Below are positions 11,385-23,840 of a DNA stretch of 64,000 nucleotides, in pieces. The notes beneath the pieces are model-generated. The model did not search any database. It worked only from the letters and a program-made list of their open reading frames with translations, and had not been told where the DNA came from. The stretch is from Armigeres subalbatus (lineage: Eukaryota; Arthropoda; Insecta; Diptera; Culicidae), in contig NC_085140.1 in the NCBI RefSeq assembly GCF_024139115.2, positions 27,311,956 to 27,375,955 on the forward strand, given 5' to 3'. Both the position numbers and the translations under genes were made by a program. How positions within the stretch are numbered: position 1 is the stretch's first letter; each line of letters opens with the position of its first letter.

Positions 11385-12694
11385 GTTACATTTTTCCAAG
11401 TGAATTTTTTTGTGTTTGTAACTTTTGCTTCTCTTACAAAAATAATCTATTAAAAAGGAAGATAAACATCGAGTTTTGAAACATATTGTATGGAAGGTTC
11501 GGTACCAAATTAATTCGTCAGAACTATCGACTGAATAGTAACAAGGCAGTCTCGATTGAATTGTCACATCTTGTCCTAGCTTCCAGCAAATAGGTACCTA
11601 TTTTTTATTGCTAAATCACGGCAAATCACGGAAATCTGTTCTTTATTATGCTGAGCTGCAGAAATAAAAACTGACTGTGTCTTTTTAATATTGCGAAAAT
11701 TGTTTAGATACTCTAAATTAACTTCATCCTATAGCTTTAGTAGACCCTCAAAACTCTCAACTTCAGTAGGTTCAGGTTCCCTATATCCTCTTAATTATTC
11801 AGATCTTTTATAGATTTCTCTACATTCTATTTTCAATGGTTTTTATCTCCAGGCTTTACAGATTCATCATGGAATGAAGAACGTTTTCCGGGGCAGCAGG
11901 CAATGTGAGGCAAATAGGCTGAGCCCGGAACTGTCCCACATAATCCGGGACGTTTGGCCAATGTAACATAATGCTTTCATGATAGCGTAATAGTGTTGCT
12001 AGAGTAAGCGCATCCCACGGCTATTATTGTTAATGTTCGACTCCCATCAGCGCACCATAAAATTTTTCTAATCATTCTCACAAAAATTGAGTGAGAGGTA
12101 AAGTGATGAAACGAAAAAAGGTTTTCGTCTAGCAGTCATGATTTTCGTTTATCTTCCAAGGTTGAGATAAAAGTGATGGATGAATGCCCCTAACCACAAC
12201 AAAAAAAAAAATGCTCGCTCAATATTTCCAACAGACCTCAGTAAAAATTGAGAAAAAGTAAAGTTTTCTACTCCAACCAACAGATGTTTTAAAAGTTTTA
12301 CAGATTCAATAAATCTGCTTGAATTTGGTTGAAAATTAGCCTGATGATTTTATTCAAGATGTTGATTGAAATGGAAAGGTGGCACTTTGAATCTGAAATA
12401 CTTTTCAAAATGGTGAACAGATCTAATCAATATTAAATCTGTTGATTGCAGTTAAAAAAATCGGCTTTTTTTATTTTTACTGAGGTATGTTGGAAATATA
12501 AAGTGATGAATATTTTGAAAATGGTGAACAAAACTGATTTGTTATGTCCTTTTGTAAAATAAAGCCAGATACTCCATATGGCATTTGGGTAACAATAATT
12601 TACTTTAAAAATATTAAACAAAATTCAGTTTTCTTTCATTCGTATTCTTTTTTCTTCGTTTTTTGCATTATGTATATAAGGCAAAAAAAAGTGT
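11385..12694. other. Gene-free stretch
   Basis: AT-rich. No coding signal or bordered repeat recognised apart from the inverted-repeat context described for 9301-13120. Confidence 0.45.
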
Positions 12695-12890
12695 GCAATA
12701 AAAATTCCGCGGAAAATTAAAATTAATTTCGTTTCGTTTCGTAAAATTTCGAATTAAACGGACCTCGATTTCGTTTCGTTTCGAAGTCTCAGAAGTAAAT
12801 CAGAATTTCGTTTCGTTTTGTTTCGAACCAACAATACTATTTCTAATTTCGTTTCGTTTCGGTTTGTCGGGAAAAAATTTGTTATCGCAT
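12695..12890. repeat. TTTCG-rich degenerate array
   Basis: Multiple short runs of TTTCGTTTCG interspersed with AAATTTCGAA-like sequence, beginning with AATTCCGCGG. A shorter, oppositely placed counterpart lies at 9612-9735. No coding potential. Confidence 0.6.
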
Positions 12891-13630
12891 ACCCTTAGAA
12901 AATAGCGTCATTTATGACTATCTCTCGCTTTCTTCCACGAACTACACTTTTATGATTATGATCGAAAAACTCGGATTCTCTACCTAGCAGTAACATTACT
13001 TTAACAGATAATATGATTGACCTACTAGACCGCCGTTTCATAAAAAAATTAGGCACTTTTGATTGACACATCAAGTGACCATCTTCGCCTCAATGATCAT
13101 CTTCCCCCCATTTGACGGTATATGATTTAATTAATACGAATTTATAGTAAAAAATACGCAATTGAGCTATTCTCTGTGAAATCGAAGGTCGAATATGTTT
13201 TGTATTTTTTTTATTTCCCTGATAATTTGCATATACATTCTATTTGGTCAAAAAACACAATTTGCATAATTGATTTGCCTTTATGGCTCTAGACTAACTT
13301 TGGACAAGGGCCCAAGCAAAACACCTTGGACACTTTCGAAAATATATAGCTTGGAAATTGCTTGTCCGATAGTTTTGGTATCTTGTAATCATTGTAAATA
13401 AATTATACACTATGAATATTTTTTCAGACATTGGAAATAAAATTTAAAAATCTATTTTCACAAAAATGAATTTTTCAATATATTTTTTATTTTTGATATG
13501 TTGTAGCAGATAGCATATGTGCTTTTTTGCACTATTGGTCATAATGGATTTTTTTAAAAATAAGTTGGTTTCCAAAAATGGTCGAAATATTAATATTTTC
13601 AATGATTGAACTTTTTTTTATCGACGTATA

Positions 13631-14174
13631 GGGTAAAATGCCCAATAGTGGACCCCCCAGTAGCGAAATTTTGCTCTTCCTGGCATACGGATTGGAAATT
13701 TTCAAAATATTAATTTTGCGTGATATCTAACATCAAGCTCTGCATCTCCTCCTCACGATACATGCATAAAACACTCAAATACACGACGTTATTCTTTAAA
13801 ATTATCATTTTAAAGTCTGACTGAATTCGCCCTATAGTAGACCCCCTGGGGGTCCATAATAGGAAATTGCTTCCCTATAGTCGACACTTCATTTGATTTT
13901 CATGTTTCGTTTCGGGACGTTCTTCTTCCCTATTATGGACTCCCCAAAATATTCCTATAATGGACACTATCGTGTTTATTTTTTACAGAATTGTAAAAAA
14001 TCATCTAATTTTACTTTCCATAGCATTTTCAATGCATGTAATCAAATCATAGCACTGTAAGGTAGGTTCTCCCGATGGAATTTCATAGCAAAATGTTTCC
14101 ATTGTGCTGTAATAATGGAAAAATGTCTGGAGGGTCCACTATTGGTTGGGGGTCCACTATTGGGCACTTTACCC
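13631..14174. mobile_element. TA-flanked MITE, 544 bp
   Basis: The ends are inverted repeats of about 28 bp, beginning GGGTAAAATGCCCAATAGTG and ending with the complement (one or two differences), directly flanked by TA on both sides. The interior is AT-rich with extra internal copies of GGACCCCC and ATAGTGGAC-like words, and encodes no protein. TA duplication and length fit a Tc1/mariner-type MITE. Confidence 0.8.
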
Positions 14175-14659
14175 TATTTTTTCACGTCGTCCCAATGATT
14201 ACCTAAAATATTGCCGAAGACACCAATATGATCGGACAAGCCATTTCCAGGCTTAATTTGTTCGAAAACGTTCAAGGTGTTTTTGATTAGGCTTTTGTCA
14301 ACAATTAGGCTAGAGTCAAAATGCAAACCAATGATGCAAACTATGTCGTTTGACCATAAAGAATGTATATGCAAAATTTCAGAGAAAAAAAACATGATTT
14401 CACAGAAAACTGCTCAATTACAAGATCGCAATTTCTTTTCTTTTAACTCCCACTACAATTGAAGAGGAAATAAAAGCAAGAAGAAATCGCGATTTCCAAA
14501 ATTTCATAAATTTTGCGTCTTCAATTTCACACCAAATGCAAAAAAAAATTTGTTATGTATGCAGAAGCTTTGTATTTGTTTCGCTTTATTCTTTAATCTC
14601 CGCCTGTCCCCTTTTACAATCCTCATAAATATTCAATATTGAATCAAATATATTTTAAA
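14175..14659. other. Gene-free stretch
   Basis: No coding region supported; short frames on both strands around 14174-14462 look accidental. Confidence 0.45.
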
Positions 14660-16060
14660 CTAGCTGTATGTACCCGGCCTTGCTCGGAGTTGCTAGTTTT
14701 ATTAACAGTTTTTTCACAATCGGAAAATGAATAAACCAATTGGTTAACAGGATAATTGCGTTTTTTATTGATACTTCATCATTTGATTAAAAGAAGGCAG
14801 ATTTCATTTGAAAACATTGACTGATTTTTAAAAAGGGATCAAACCCAAAATCGCCTTATTCCGGGCAAACGCCTATTTCTTAAGAAGGAAAAACATCCAT
14901 CGATGTCTTATTCAAGGCAAACGTCTGTTTTTAAGGAAGGGATCACATTCATCTACAAGGAAACACATTGATCATTGCTTTTCGCTGGGCAAACCATGAT
15001 TTCGATGAAGGGTTGAGTCGATCGATAACTAAACAATACCACTCCCCCACACCCTCCTTTTTTCCATCCTTAACCCACTATCATCTCCTTAATATGAAGA
15101 ATGTGTGTTCCAAATTTGGCTGAAATCGGCTAAGGGGAGATTAGAAGTTACACTGAGGTGATTGAGAACTGAACAATGCCAGTGGCTCCACAATCTTCCC
15201 GTTTCCTAAATATCATTCCTTATCCCTATCTTCATTTTCTTAAGAAAAATAATGTGTATTTCAAATTTGGTTGAAATCGGCCAAGGGGTTCAGAAGTTAT
15301 GCTGAAATATACACACAAACATACAAACATTGAATTATTGATATCAGAGCATTAGTGATCATAGATATTATCATGACAATGTTTTTTTTTGATCATTGTT
15401 TATCAATCATAATCATAGAATTTTACATTGAATCATATTCACAATTGGTTTGAATTTATTCATTAATCATCCATTTTAATCATTGCGTACCTCGCTTTTA
15501 TTCATTAATCTTTAATTGAAATCATATAATTTTTATACCTTTTAATAATCAAATTGGAATAATGTTACTTGATCACTATGCAAATCATTCAATTTGAATG
15601 AATTGCCCGTTTTCTGAACATTAAACCTCCCTCCAGACCCGTCGCCCATTTCCCAAATTACCATCCTATATGATCAGCTCCTCATAGTGAATATGTGTAC
15701 ACAGTTTGCTTGAAATCGGTCCTGGGGGTTGGGAGTTACACTGAATTGCTCGTTTTCCAAAGACAACCCCTCCCTCTATACTCTCCCCATTTTCTCAATG
15801 ACCATCCCTCCCCTTTGATATCTTTTCCTTAGGATAGGGAATGTGTGTACCAAATTTGCTTCAAATCGGTCCAGGGGTTCATAACTTACTCAAAATTGCC
15901 TGTTTTCTAAACAATATCCCTCCCTCCAGACCCCTCCCTCTTTCCCAAATTACCCTCGAATATGATCAACTCCTCATATTGAATATGTTTACAAAATTTG
16001 GTTGAAATCGGTCTTGGGAGTTGAAAGTTACACAGCATTGTTCGTTTTCTAAACAAAACC
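14660..16060 (+). repeat. Degenerate tandem array, about 150-400-bp spacing
   Basis: A core reading roughly TACCAAATTTGGTTGAAATC, then GGTC(C/T)AGGGGTT, AGAAGTTACACTGAATTG and CTCGTTTTCTAAACAA recurs at about 15110, 15265, 15700, 15845 and 15990, each followed by a C-rich CCCTCCCTC stretch. The segment begins near 14660 with GTATGTACCCGGCCTTGCTC. No unit encodes a protein. It resembles the tandem 3' tails of some mosquito repeats, but I cannot name it. Confidence 0.6.
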
Positions 16061-17240
16061 ACTCCCACCACCAACTGGTTCCAACCTAGGTTGGAACTTT
16101 TTAAAACGAGTTCAACATTAAATACTTGAGAATGAACGCGTTATGCGTCAATATATAAACATGGATCTGCAGCATTTATGAATACGCCAGAAACGCTTCC
16201 AGGTGAGCTAGTGGATCTGAAGTCCTAACTCCATGAGGCTCTTGGATGACTCAACATACTTGTAAATAGGAAAGATCTACTTAATATGCATTCATATATA
16301 ACCATAGACCTATAGACTATTTCAAGACTTCCTGACACACCAAGAGCATCCTAAGGGCTCAGCATTAAAACAATTTAACGACCAGGATACTGAAAATATT
16401 TTAAACGACCCTAAATAATACCAAAATTGGGAAAAGATACTTCTTTAGACTAAAAGTATGTTGAATATCTAACATTGCTGACCTAAAAGATTGCAAACTT
16501 TTTATATGCTTAAAATTTGAAACAATGCTCCCTCTTTTGAAGCTCTAATTTAATCTAGACTCCCCCATTTTTGGCGTGAAAAGAAGTTTTGCAGTATATC
16601 CAATCCTTGAAAATTTATATTTTTAAAATTGTGTATATACCCCACTAGGTATCAAACAGTAGCTTGCATAACATTTATCAATATTTTTTTTCTGTTAATT
16701 CAGTCAAGCCGATGAACCGCAATAATTATTTAAATAAATAAATCTGACAACGATGAAGTGATGATTGTTTTCTTGTGCTGTATAGAATTGTTCGATGTAT
16801 TGTTAGAACGAAGTTGCATTACTTGGAATTTGGGTGCGCTTTGCCACTTATTGCGCTATTTAATTTAGGTGTTCCAAATTTTGAAAAAATCACAATACAG
16901 TCGACAAGTTTGTCTCTCACTTCAAATTTTCAAAAGCAGTTTTCTTTAGTTTTCTGTCGTGAAGTGTAGAAATTAAAAAAAAAAGTGGATCTTACGTGGT
17001 GAATAATTTTTGGGAGTGATAAAATCTGGAAAACAGCGATAAAATAGCAAGTAAAAAATCAAGTGTATGTTCGCAGTTTTAAATGTTTTTCGTGCAATTT
17101 ATTTATAAATTTATTAGTTTGGTGAATACAAATTTGACACAAAGGTGCGATAAGTATGCGCTAACGAAGTTAAGTTGCTAATTAGCAGCAAAATATTTGA
17201 TTTTAGTTAAAATTAGTTAGTTAGATGAGCGTGAATATAC
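16061..17240. other. Gene-free stretch
   Basis: AT-rich flank of the I-like element below. No gene or bordered repeat seen. Confidence 0.45.
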
Positions 17241-17811
17241 GTTGTTGTTGTTGTTGTTGTTGTTTTTTATTATTGACATTTTACACCATGGGAGTGTATT
17301 CATGTCCAGAAAATTAAGTATTTTTAATGTAATTTAACAATTAAGATTCATAAAGAAAATATCATGCATATCTTATCTGCTTTTCGTTGATGTTGTTTCT
17401 GGACTGGTTTTTCCGACTTCTTATTTGCTCCTTCTGTTGTACTGCTCTCGTTGTATTTCTCCTTTCTCATGTCTATTCTTTTCATTCACTTTCACTCTAA
17501 TGTTACATTTTCACTTCAGTTAGCTTCTTTTTTTCTCTTTTGCTTTTGGATTCTTAATCACTGTTCTTTTTCTTCCACCTTATCATCTTCTAAATCACTT
17601 TTGATATCTGCGTCGTTGCCTTAAACTTCTTCTTTCAGCTTCGTCATTTTCTTCTTCTCACATAACCACCTTTATTTCGTCTCCTTCCTAGAGCGTCGTA
17701 TATAACTTAGTTTCTTGTAAAAAATTCAGCAAACGTTTTTCCTTGTCAGCATCATTTCCTAAGGCCAGGTATAGGCTGTCTGGGTCGATTTCAAATTTTC
17801 TTCTTGCTTCT

Positions 17812-20800
17812 TCATATTTTCCGGCAGTGCAGGATCAGATGACGAACATCTACGATTGTTCCACAGCATTCACATGTTGGTGGGGTTGATTTATCCAACA
17901 GAAACTCATGTGTTAGTCTCGTGTGTCCTATCCGTAGCCTCGTTAGAATTCGTTGGTCGATGGAACGTTCTTGATCAATCCACTTTTCGGTTCCATATTT
18001 TACCTCTCTCAATTTAACATTTGTTGCGCGATGCCATCTGTTACTCCATTGGCGATGTATTTCTTGCTTGATTGTATTTTTTGCATCTCTCCCAGGGATT
18101 GCGACATTTATTGGTGGACGATTCCGAGCATCACCGGCGAGGTGATCTGCTACTTCATTGCCATGAATGCCGGCGTGTCCAGGGATCCAGCAGAGTTTAA
18201 TAGGGCGTTTTAGAATCAGGTTTTCAATTTCTTGAATCCATGGGTGTTGTGATTTACCAGATTCTATAGCCGACAAGCAGCTGGCAGAATCAGATAGGAT
18301 AATCATAGGGTTCGATATCCGAGTGCTGACTGCCGATTTAATAGCAAATGCCTCCGCAGAAAAAACACTGCACTGTTGGGGGAGACCTATCGATTTCCGA
18401 ACGTTCTCGTAGTACACACCTGCTCCGACAGTGTCGTTGCCTTTGGATACCACCGTTGTATGCTGGAACCGGTCTTCTAGAAACTTCTGCACTGTTGGAC
18501 GTACTATCGCCGGTGGATCTCCTGCTTTCAGTTGTTGTTTGATGTTCCATACAATTTGTGGCTTAGTTTCATACCAAACACGATTTCCGAGACGTTTTTT
18601 CGCAGCAATGGTTGGAATTGGTGTACCTGTCAATGCCAATAAACGGTTATTCGCTCTATTGACAACAGGGAGATCAACATTTCTACTATCTTTTTTCATC
18701 ATACGGATTGCAGTGCGTGTCAAATATTGCAGAACCATGAGGTCAAATGGTAGTGTCCCTGCTTCCGCCATGATTGCTATGACCGGACTGGTAACGTATG
18801 CGCCAGTAGCAAGCCGGACCATCTGATTATACACAGGGGCAAGTGTTTGTATGACCGAATCTTTTGCTCTATTGGCCAATGTCATACCGTAGACGAGACG
18901 TGAGGTGATAATAGCTGATCCGATGCATAACAGTGAGGCTCGGTTGCCGCGTGGTAGTTTGGCACCGATCATTCTTATTAAATGTAGTCTTGTATCGCAG
19001 GCTGATTTTACTAGCTGGAAATGCTTCTTGAACGAGAGTGTTCGGTCAATGGTGACACCGACGATCTTCAACATCCTTGTTGGTGGTATGTCTATTCGGT
19101 CAATACTGATGTTGCTGCTAGGTTCCCGACGAGCATTTGGACTGCCGTAGAAAATTTTTGATTTCTCAGCTGAAATTCTGAAGCCAACACTTTTCGCCCA
19201 TATGTTTACTGCTTTTACTGCGGATTGCAAATTACGAAACAGCACCTGTTTTTTATTCCTTCGTACTATTAGCAGGATATCGTCCGCATACAGAAGAACG
19301 GATACTGTGTGCGGGACGACTTTGAAAATTGGTTGCATTGCTACTAAGAACAGCGTGACCGATAGTACCGACCCTTGAGGTACACCATTCTCTAGCGGCA
19401 TTTCACGTGATAGATGTCCTCCCACGTTTACGCGGAATGTTCTATTAGCGAGAAAACTATTCAAGATGTTGTACATCCTTCCACTTATCTGCCACTTTCG
19501 GAGGGTGCGAAGAATGTCGAATTTCCATGTTGTGTCATACGCTTTGGAGAGGTCTAATGAAGCAATTAAACAGTGTTCGTCTGTGTTCGGCAACGAGTTG
19601 TCTAGCTCTGCCAGATATGTATCAATGCCGTGACCAACTCTAAAGGCGTGTTATCTTTTGTCAAGCCACCCATTTTTTTCAAGCTCCGTTGTCAGCCTCC
19701 TATTCACGCGCTCGAACACCTTTGCTATGCAGTTGGTTAGAGTTATGGGACGAAAAGCAGCAGGACCAGCCTCGGAGGAGTTTGGTTTTGGAAATGGTAT
19801 AATGATACCTGTTCGCCAACTGGAAGGAAAATCACCACTACGCTATACTCGGTTTAGAAGTCCCAGTAGAGCTGTCTTTACGGATAGGGGTAGTCGTTGC
19901 AGCATTGGATACCCTACAGACTCTGGGCCTGTGGAGGCACTGCGCCCTTTATCGAGTGCCCACAGCAGCTCATGAAGTGTGAAATCCGAATTATAAATTT
20001 CATCGGTTTCTGGTAAGTGATGTACGCGATTCCGTTCTGCTTTTTCTTTGGCCATTTTAAACAATGGAGAATAGCTTGAGATCGCAGATCTTTCGTAGTA
20101 GTGCTTAGCAAGCTCTTCTGCTACTTCTTCTGCCTTATCTGTGTAACCGTCGTTTCGTTTGATAACAGTCGTAGTGTATTTTCTTTTACCTCTTAGTGTG
20201 TTGACGGTCTGCCACATCTCTGCTGTGGTGCTGCTTGGAGATATTTTTCCCACAAATTCCTCTCAAGATTGACTCTTTGCGTCCTTCACTGTTTTCTTTG
20301 CTACTGAGCTTGCTTCCCGGAATTTTTCAGTGCATCAGAAGTTTCTAACCCCGCTGCTTAGATACGTTTAAGTGTTCTCAGTGCCTTCCGACGTTGCTTG
20401 ATTGCCTTTTTAACTTCAGGAGACCACCATGGTACTGATTTTCTTCCGATTTTACTGGATGTTCGAGGTATGCTAGCGGTAGCAGCTGTTAGGATACGTT
20501 CTACAAACTCATTTACTTTGATTACATCATCTGGTTTAATGCTGTCTGCAATCAATCGCTCGTATTTCACCCAATCTGCTTGATCGTAAATCCATCGTCT
20601 TTTTTTCTTTTCTACTGACGACCAACTTGGTGCCGATACGATGATCGGAAAATGATCGCTATTATGAGCGTCCAGAAGGGTTTGCCAGACAAATCTTCGA
20701 GCTAGCATCTCGGAACATATTGTAAGATCCAATGCTGACGTAGATCCGGATGCAGGATCAATGCGTGTGTGTGATCTATCGTTCAGGATGATCAAGTGTT

Positions 20801-21302
20801 TTGTTAGCGTTTTCTCGGCAATGTAGCGGCCAAGTGTACTTGAAGTTGTGGAGCCCCACGCAGGGTGATGCGCATTGAAGTCGCCCAGAAGTAACAATGG
20901 CGCTGGTAGCCGTTCAAGTAGATCGTCTAGTTTGCTTTGACACTGTTGCGTATTTGGAGGGATGTATATTGATACTACTGTTAATGGGGTAGGGAGATGA
21001 ATCCGGACTGCTATAGCTTGGATATCAAGGTTGATATCGATGCGTTCAAAAGGCACGTTTTGTCGGATGGCAAGATCTACTCCTTGTTGCCAATATCGAC
21101 GACTTCCAGTTTCGAGAAGAAGAGTGTAGTTGTTGCCCACAAAATTGGTTGGAACTACTCGGTTGTCTGCTTTAGTTTCCTGCAAAGCTATGATACATGG
21201 TTCATGCTTGTTAATCAGTAGTTTGAGTTCACTGATATTGGAACGTAGACCACGTATGTTCCACTGCAGTGCGAAGCATTTTGCGGGTTCATCGCAGCTC
21301 AT
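17812..21302 (-). pseudogene. I-like ORF2: endonuclease, RT, RNase H
   Basis: ORF2 most likely starts at ATG 21302 (MSCDEPAKCFALQWNIRG). The endonuclease covers about 21270-20600 with ALQETK, LLLGDFNAHHPAWGS, LDLTIC and NSDHFP. A frameshift and a TGA lie between 20358 and 20253. The RT domain has FRPITLTN, LDLSKAYD, GVPQGSVLS and LLYADDILL (YADD catalytic pair). Two in-frame stops interrupt it: TAG at about 19843 where Trp is expected, and TAA near 19650 where Gln is expected. RNase H follows with SAEAFAIKSAV, ILSDSASCL and PGHAGIHGNEVADHLA, and the C-terminus has CECCG-X7-HLILHC. The first RNase H aspartate appears lost: HTTVVSKG stands where YTDGS-like sequence is usual. Enzymatic roles are target cleavage, cDNA synthesis and RNA removal; this copy cannot make the full protein. 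Confidence 0.8.
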
Positions 21303-22800
21303 TGTGGAGGACACCGATGATGACGATGATGATGATGACGTAGTAAGATAGATTGGATCCCAGGAGAAGGCAGAGGATGCAAGGCACTCTTGACTAGTTT
21401 CATTCTCGTTCACCCGAATATCCACTTCACTAGAGAGGGAGGATGTTACATCACACTCTCCTTCCCTGAACATCGACGTAGAGCGGCTCCGATAAGCAGT
21501 TGAAGAGTGTTGTTTTTGTGATAATGGCGATGGGCAGGTATTTTGATGCAGTTGTTGAAAACGGGCTTCACTGGTGGCAGGCCGGGAGGAGAATTGCGAG
21601 GGCCGAACATCCGATAGATGGGTGCCACCCTCTTCCCCCCGGGCAGACCCTTCCATAGTAGGAAGTGGGGAAGCTTCTTTCATCTCTTCTTCCCCAAACC
21701 AGTTACTAGACATAACGACGTTATTGGTGCTGTTGTAGTTGTATGTGTTGCGCCGCGTGTGTTGTGCAGTTGATACTGTAACGGCTATGTTTGCGATTGT
21801 GCTAGGTTCGCTGTAAGTAGTTCTAGGTAGGGAAAGGGGGTTTCGTTCTGCTTCTACATGATCGACCGCAGAGGAGGATTCTCTGTCAACGGGTTGGGGT
21901 AAGGCGGCCCGGACGGATCCTCCCACCTGCTGCGCTCTCACCTGTGAGAGTGAAAGGGGTACTACACTTTCCCTCCATTCAAGTCGATTGTTTCCGGGGT
22001 CCAGTTCGTTTGTCAGGTAAGAATTGCTGTTCGGTGATCGTATGGTGGCTCTTGCTTTATCGAACATGCTTGAGAGATGTTTCTCCGAACTCAGTTGCAT
22101 CGACGCTTGCAGTTTCCTGATTAATGCTAGCTTTTTCATTAACTTTCGTTGGAGGTGGGCTTTGTCTACCGGGTGATGTGTGGTTGCTTCTATTACGTCT
22201 CTTGTTCTTTTGTCATTTTAACTAGGTTTGGGTGGTACCATTTCTGGTGACCTATTTCGAAGTTGCATAGATGGTCCAGGTATTTGAGAATCTCCAAATT
22301 GCTTTGCTATTCGTTGCTGGTGTGTATATTCTGCTGGCGAGGCTTGGCTCTGTTGTATCGTTTGAGATGGCATAGATAGCTGGAGTTGATTTTTGTATAG
22401 TGCGTGGGGTGTAGCTTATCGAATCTTTCTTCTTTCCTCTTCATTTTCTGCGACAGGCGAGCAATTTCGGCGTTCTTCTCTTCCATTTTCTTCATCAAGT
22501 CTTCGATTCGTTCACTAGCGGCACCGATTCCAGCTTCGACTTGCTTGCGTCCTTCGGGAAAGGTCAAGTTATGAGCAACTTTAACTCGGACCACTTCTAC
22601 TTCCTTCTTGAAGACCGGACATTGACGATTGTTTGGGCGATGTGGTCCACCACAGTTAATGCAGTGAGCAGCTGATGTACACTCCTCATCCTCTGAAAGC
22701 TCATGCTCGTTAGAACAGTTCAAGCATCGTTTAGGACCAGGTAGTTTTTTTTTAACTACCTTGCCGAACTTTTCGCCAAGAATCGCAAAAACAGGATAGT
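21303..22800 (-). pseudogene. I-like ORF1 (Gag-like), frameshifted
   Basis: From about 22760 the minus strand encodes RCLNCSNEHELSEDEECTS and HCINCGGPHRPNNRQCP, two CCHC-type knuckles, followed by VFKKEVEVVRVKVAHNL and a coiled-coil-like RIEDLMKKMEEKNAEIARL. This frame ends at 22307. A frameshift in 22306-22139 moves the signal to another frame, which continues as a Ser/Asn/Gln-rich tail (22139-21303) and runs with no stop into the endonuclease of ORF2. That in-frame junction may reflect the damage or a fused layout. The start and first part are missing. Family: non-LTR Gag-like RNA-binding protein. Confidence 0.7.
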
Positions 22801-23140
22801 TTTGATTTGAAAACTTTCACTCACTCGGGTTACGCACCGACGAAGCTTCAATGAACCACCGTAAGCAACCCAACACCTATGTGATAGCGGCCTGTTGTTT
22901 TGCCGGTTCCATGCGGTAGAAGCACTATTTCACTCACTTTTGCACACACTAATTTTGATGTTTTTTCACCGATCTTGGTCGGGTTTTTGGTTGTTTCACT
23001 AATTGGCACTAATTCCTAGCCGACGATTGGCTTTTATGCGCGATCCGGCCGCGAAAACCACCAAAAGAATCGATATAATTCTGAGCGCGATACAGTCACT
23101 CTGCAACAAACACAGTGTCCCGAGCTCGAATTGAATATAC

Positions 23141-23510
23141 GTGAAGAATACGTGACCACTCCAACTTTCTGCAGTTCACGAACCAGAAAGTTCACTCGTC
23201 CTGGTTCATTTAGGGTTCTGACATTCCACCGAGGTACCGAGTTTCCAATCATAGTCCTTATTTCGTTGCCGGGTCGGTTGCCAAAAATAACGTTCTCTTT
23301 TTCTTCTATCTCCATTTTCCGGGGGATTTGAGAAGCTTCAGTAAGCTACCTTACCAGGGTCAGAAGGACAACAGTGCCAAAACTGCCCTTAGGCCACAAG
23401 GCTGTACACAACCTTTAACTGGAGGTCTTTTGTCATCGGTCGACCCATGGAAACGTGAGATAAGAACTTGAGGGGATCAGAGCTATGTTAGGCGCTCTTT
23501 CCTTGCTGTC
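23141..23510 (-). pseudogene. RTE-like element: 5' UTR and endonuclease start, inverted
   Basis: On the minus strand ACCCTGGTAAGGTAGC near 23350 and GACCCGGCAACGAAATAAGGA near 23260 match the 5' region of the RTE copy at 44.37-44.46 kb. The following frame gives PRWNVRTLNEPGR and FLVRELQKVGVV, the beginning of an RTE endonuclease (the usual form is WNVRTLN plus LVRELQ). Homology stops near 23141. It lies head-to-head with the 3' fragment at 23514, on the opposite strand. Confidence 0.65.
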
Positions 23511-23513
23511 ATT

Positions 23514-23831
23514 TTGCAGCCCCAATTTCGGTATTGGCGGCGTCGCATGAATCACAAGTTGTACCAGGTGTATGAAGGGCGGGATATCGTTAAACTTATG
23601 CAACACGGCAGACTACGGTGGGCTGGACACGTTGTTCGTATGCAGGAAACACGTCAAATGAAGATAATATTTAGTAGAGAATCCGAGAGATGCCGTAGGG
23701 TTCGTGGAAGGCTGCGTACACGGTGGCTTTTTGCAGTTGAAGAAAATCTGAGGGCGCACAACGTTCAGGCCGACTGGAACCGATTGGCTCTGGATCGAGT
23801 CCAGTGGAGAAGGATACTCCATCCGGCGTAG
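23514..23831 (+). pseudogene. RTE-like ORF2 C-terminus
   Basis: This open 105-residue segment reads WRRRMNHKLYQVYEGRDIV, HGRLRWAGHVVRMQETRQ, GRLRTRWLFAVEENLR and RVQWRRILHPA. These are the conserved C-terminal motifs of RTE-type ORF2 downstream of RT. It is closest in this window to the copy ending at 46.3 kb (MNHELYQVYKEENIV, RLQWAGHLVRM). Endonuclease remainder and RT are absent. The upstream neighbour is the inverted 5' piece of the same family, so the two probably form one rearranged insertion. Confidence 0.8.
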
Positions 23832-23840
23832 GTTCATCGA

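Larger units (their letters stand above)
9301..13120. repeat. Region bounded by outer inverted repeats
   Basis: A segment containing GGGGGGAAGATGATCACTTG (9312-9331) recurs inverted at 13072-13120 as CAATGATCATCTTCCCCCC, with ACCATCATC/ACCATCTTC-type flanking similarity. A second, weaker inverted pair lies inside it (about 9612-9735 against 12695-12890; CCGCGGAATTT, TTTCG-rich, and GCATATGCGG/TATCGCATACC at the outer edges). A third, near-perfect pair is the fold-back at 10813-11384. The three pairs have similar midpoints (about 11.1-11.25 kb). They may be one rearranged element or nested insertions; the outer two matches are imperfect. Confidence 0.35.
17241..22800 (-). mobile_element. I-like non-LTR retrotransposon, near full length, 5' truncated
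   Basis: Read on the minus strand: ORF1 with CCHC knuckles (22800-21303), ORF2 with AP endonuclease, reverse transcriptase and RNase H (21302-17812), a 3' UTR of about 550 nt, and a (CAA)n tail (seen as GTT repeats at 17241-17265). EN + RT + C-terminal RNase H is the arrangement of I-clade and related elements. The left border is clear from the tail; the right border near 22800 lies inside ORF1, so the 5' end is missing. No target-site duplication was found. The frames are interrupted, so this copy is dead. Confidence 0.75.

Noticed and set aside
17228..17300. GTT microsatellite as an independent simple repeat
   Set aside because: It is better explained as the 3' tail of the minus-strand I-like element that ends there.
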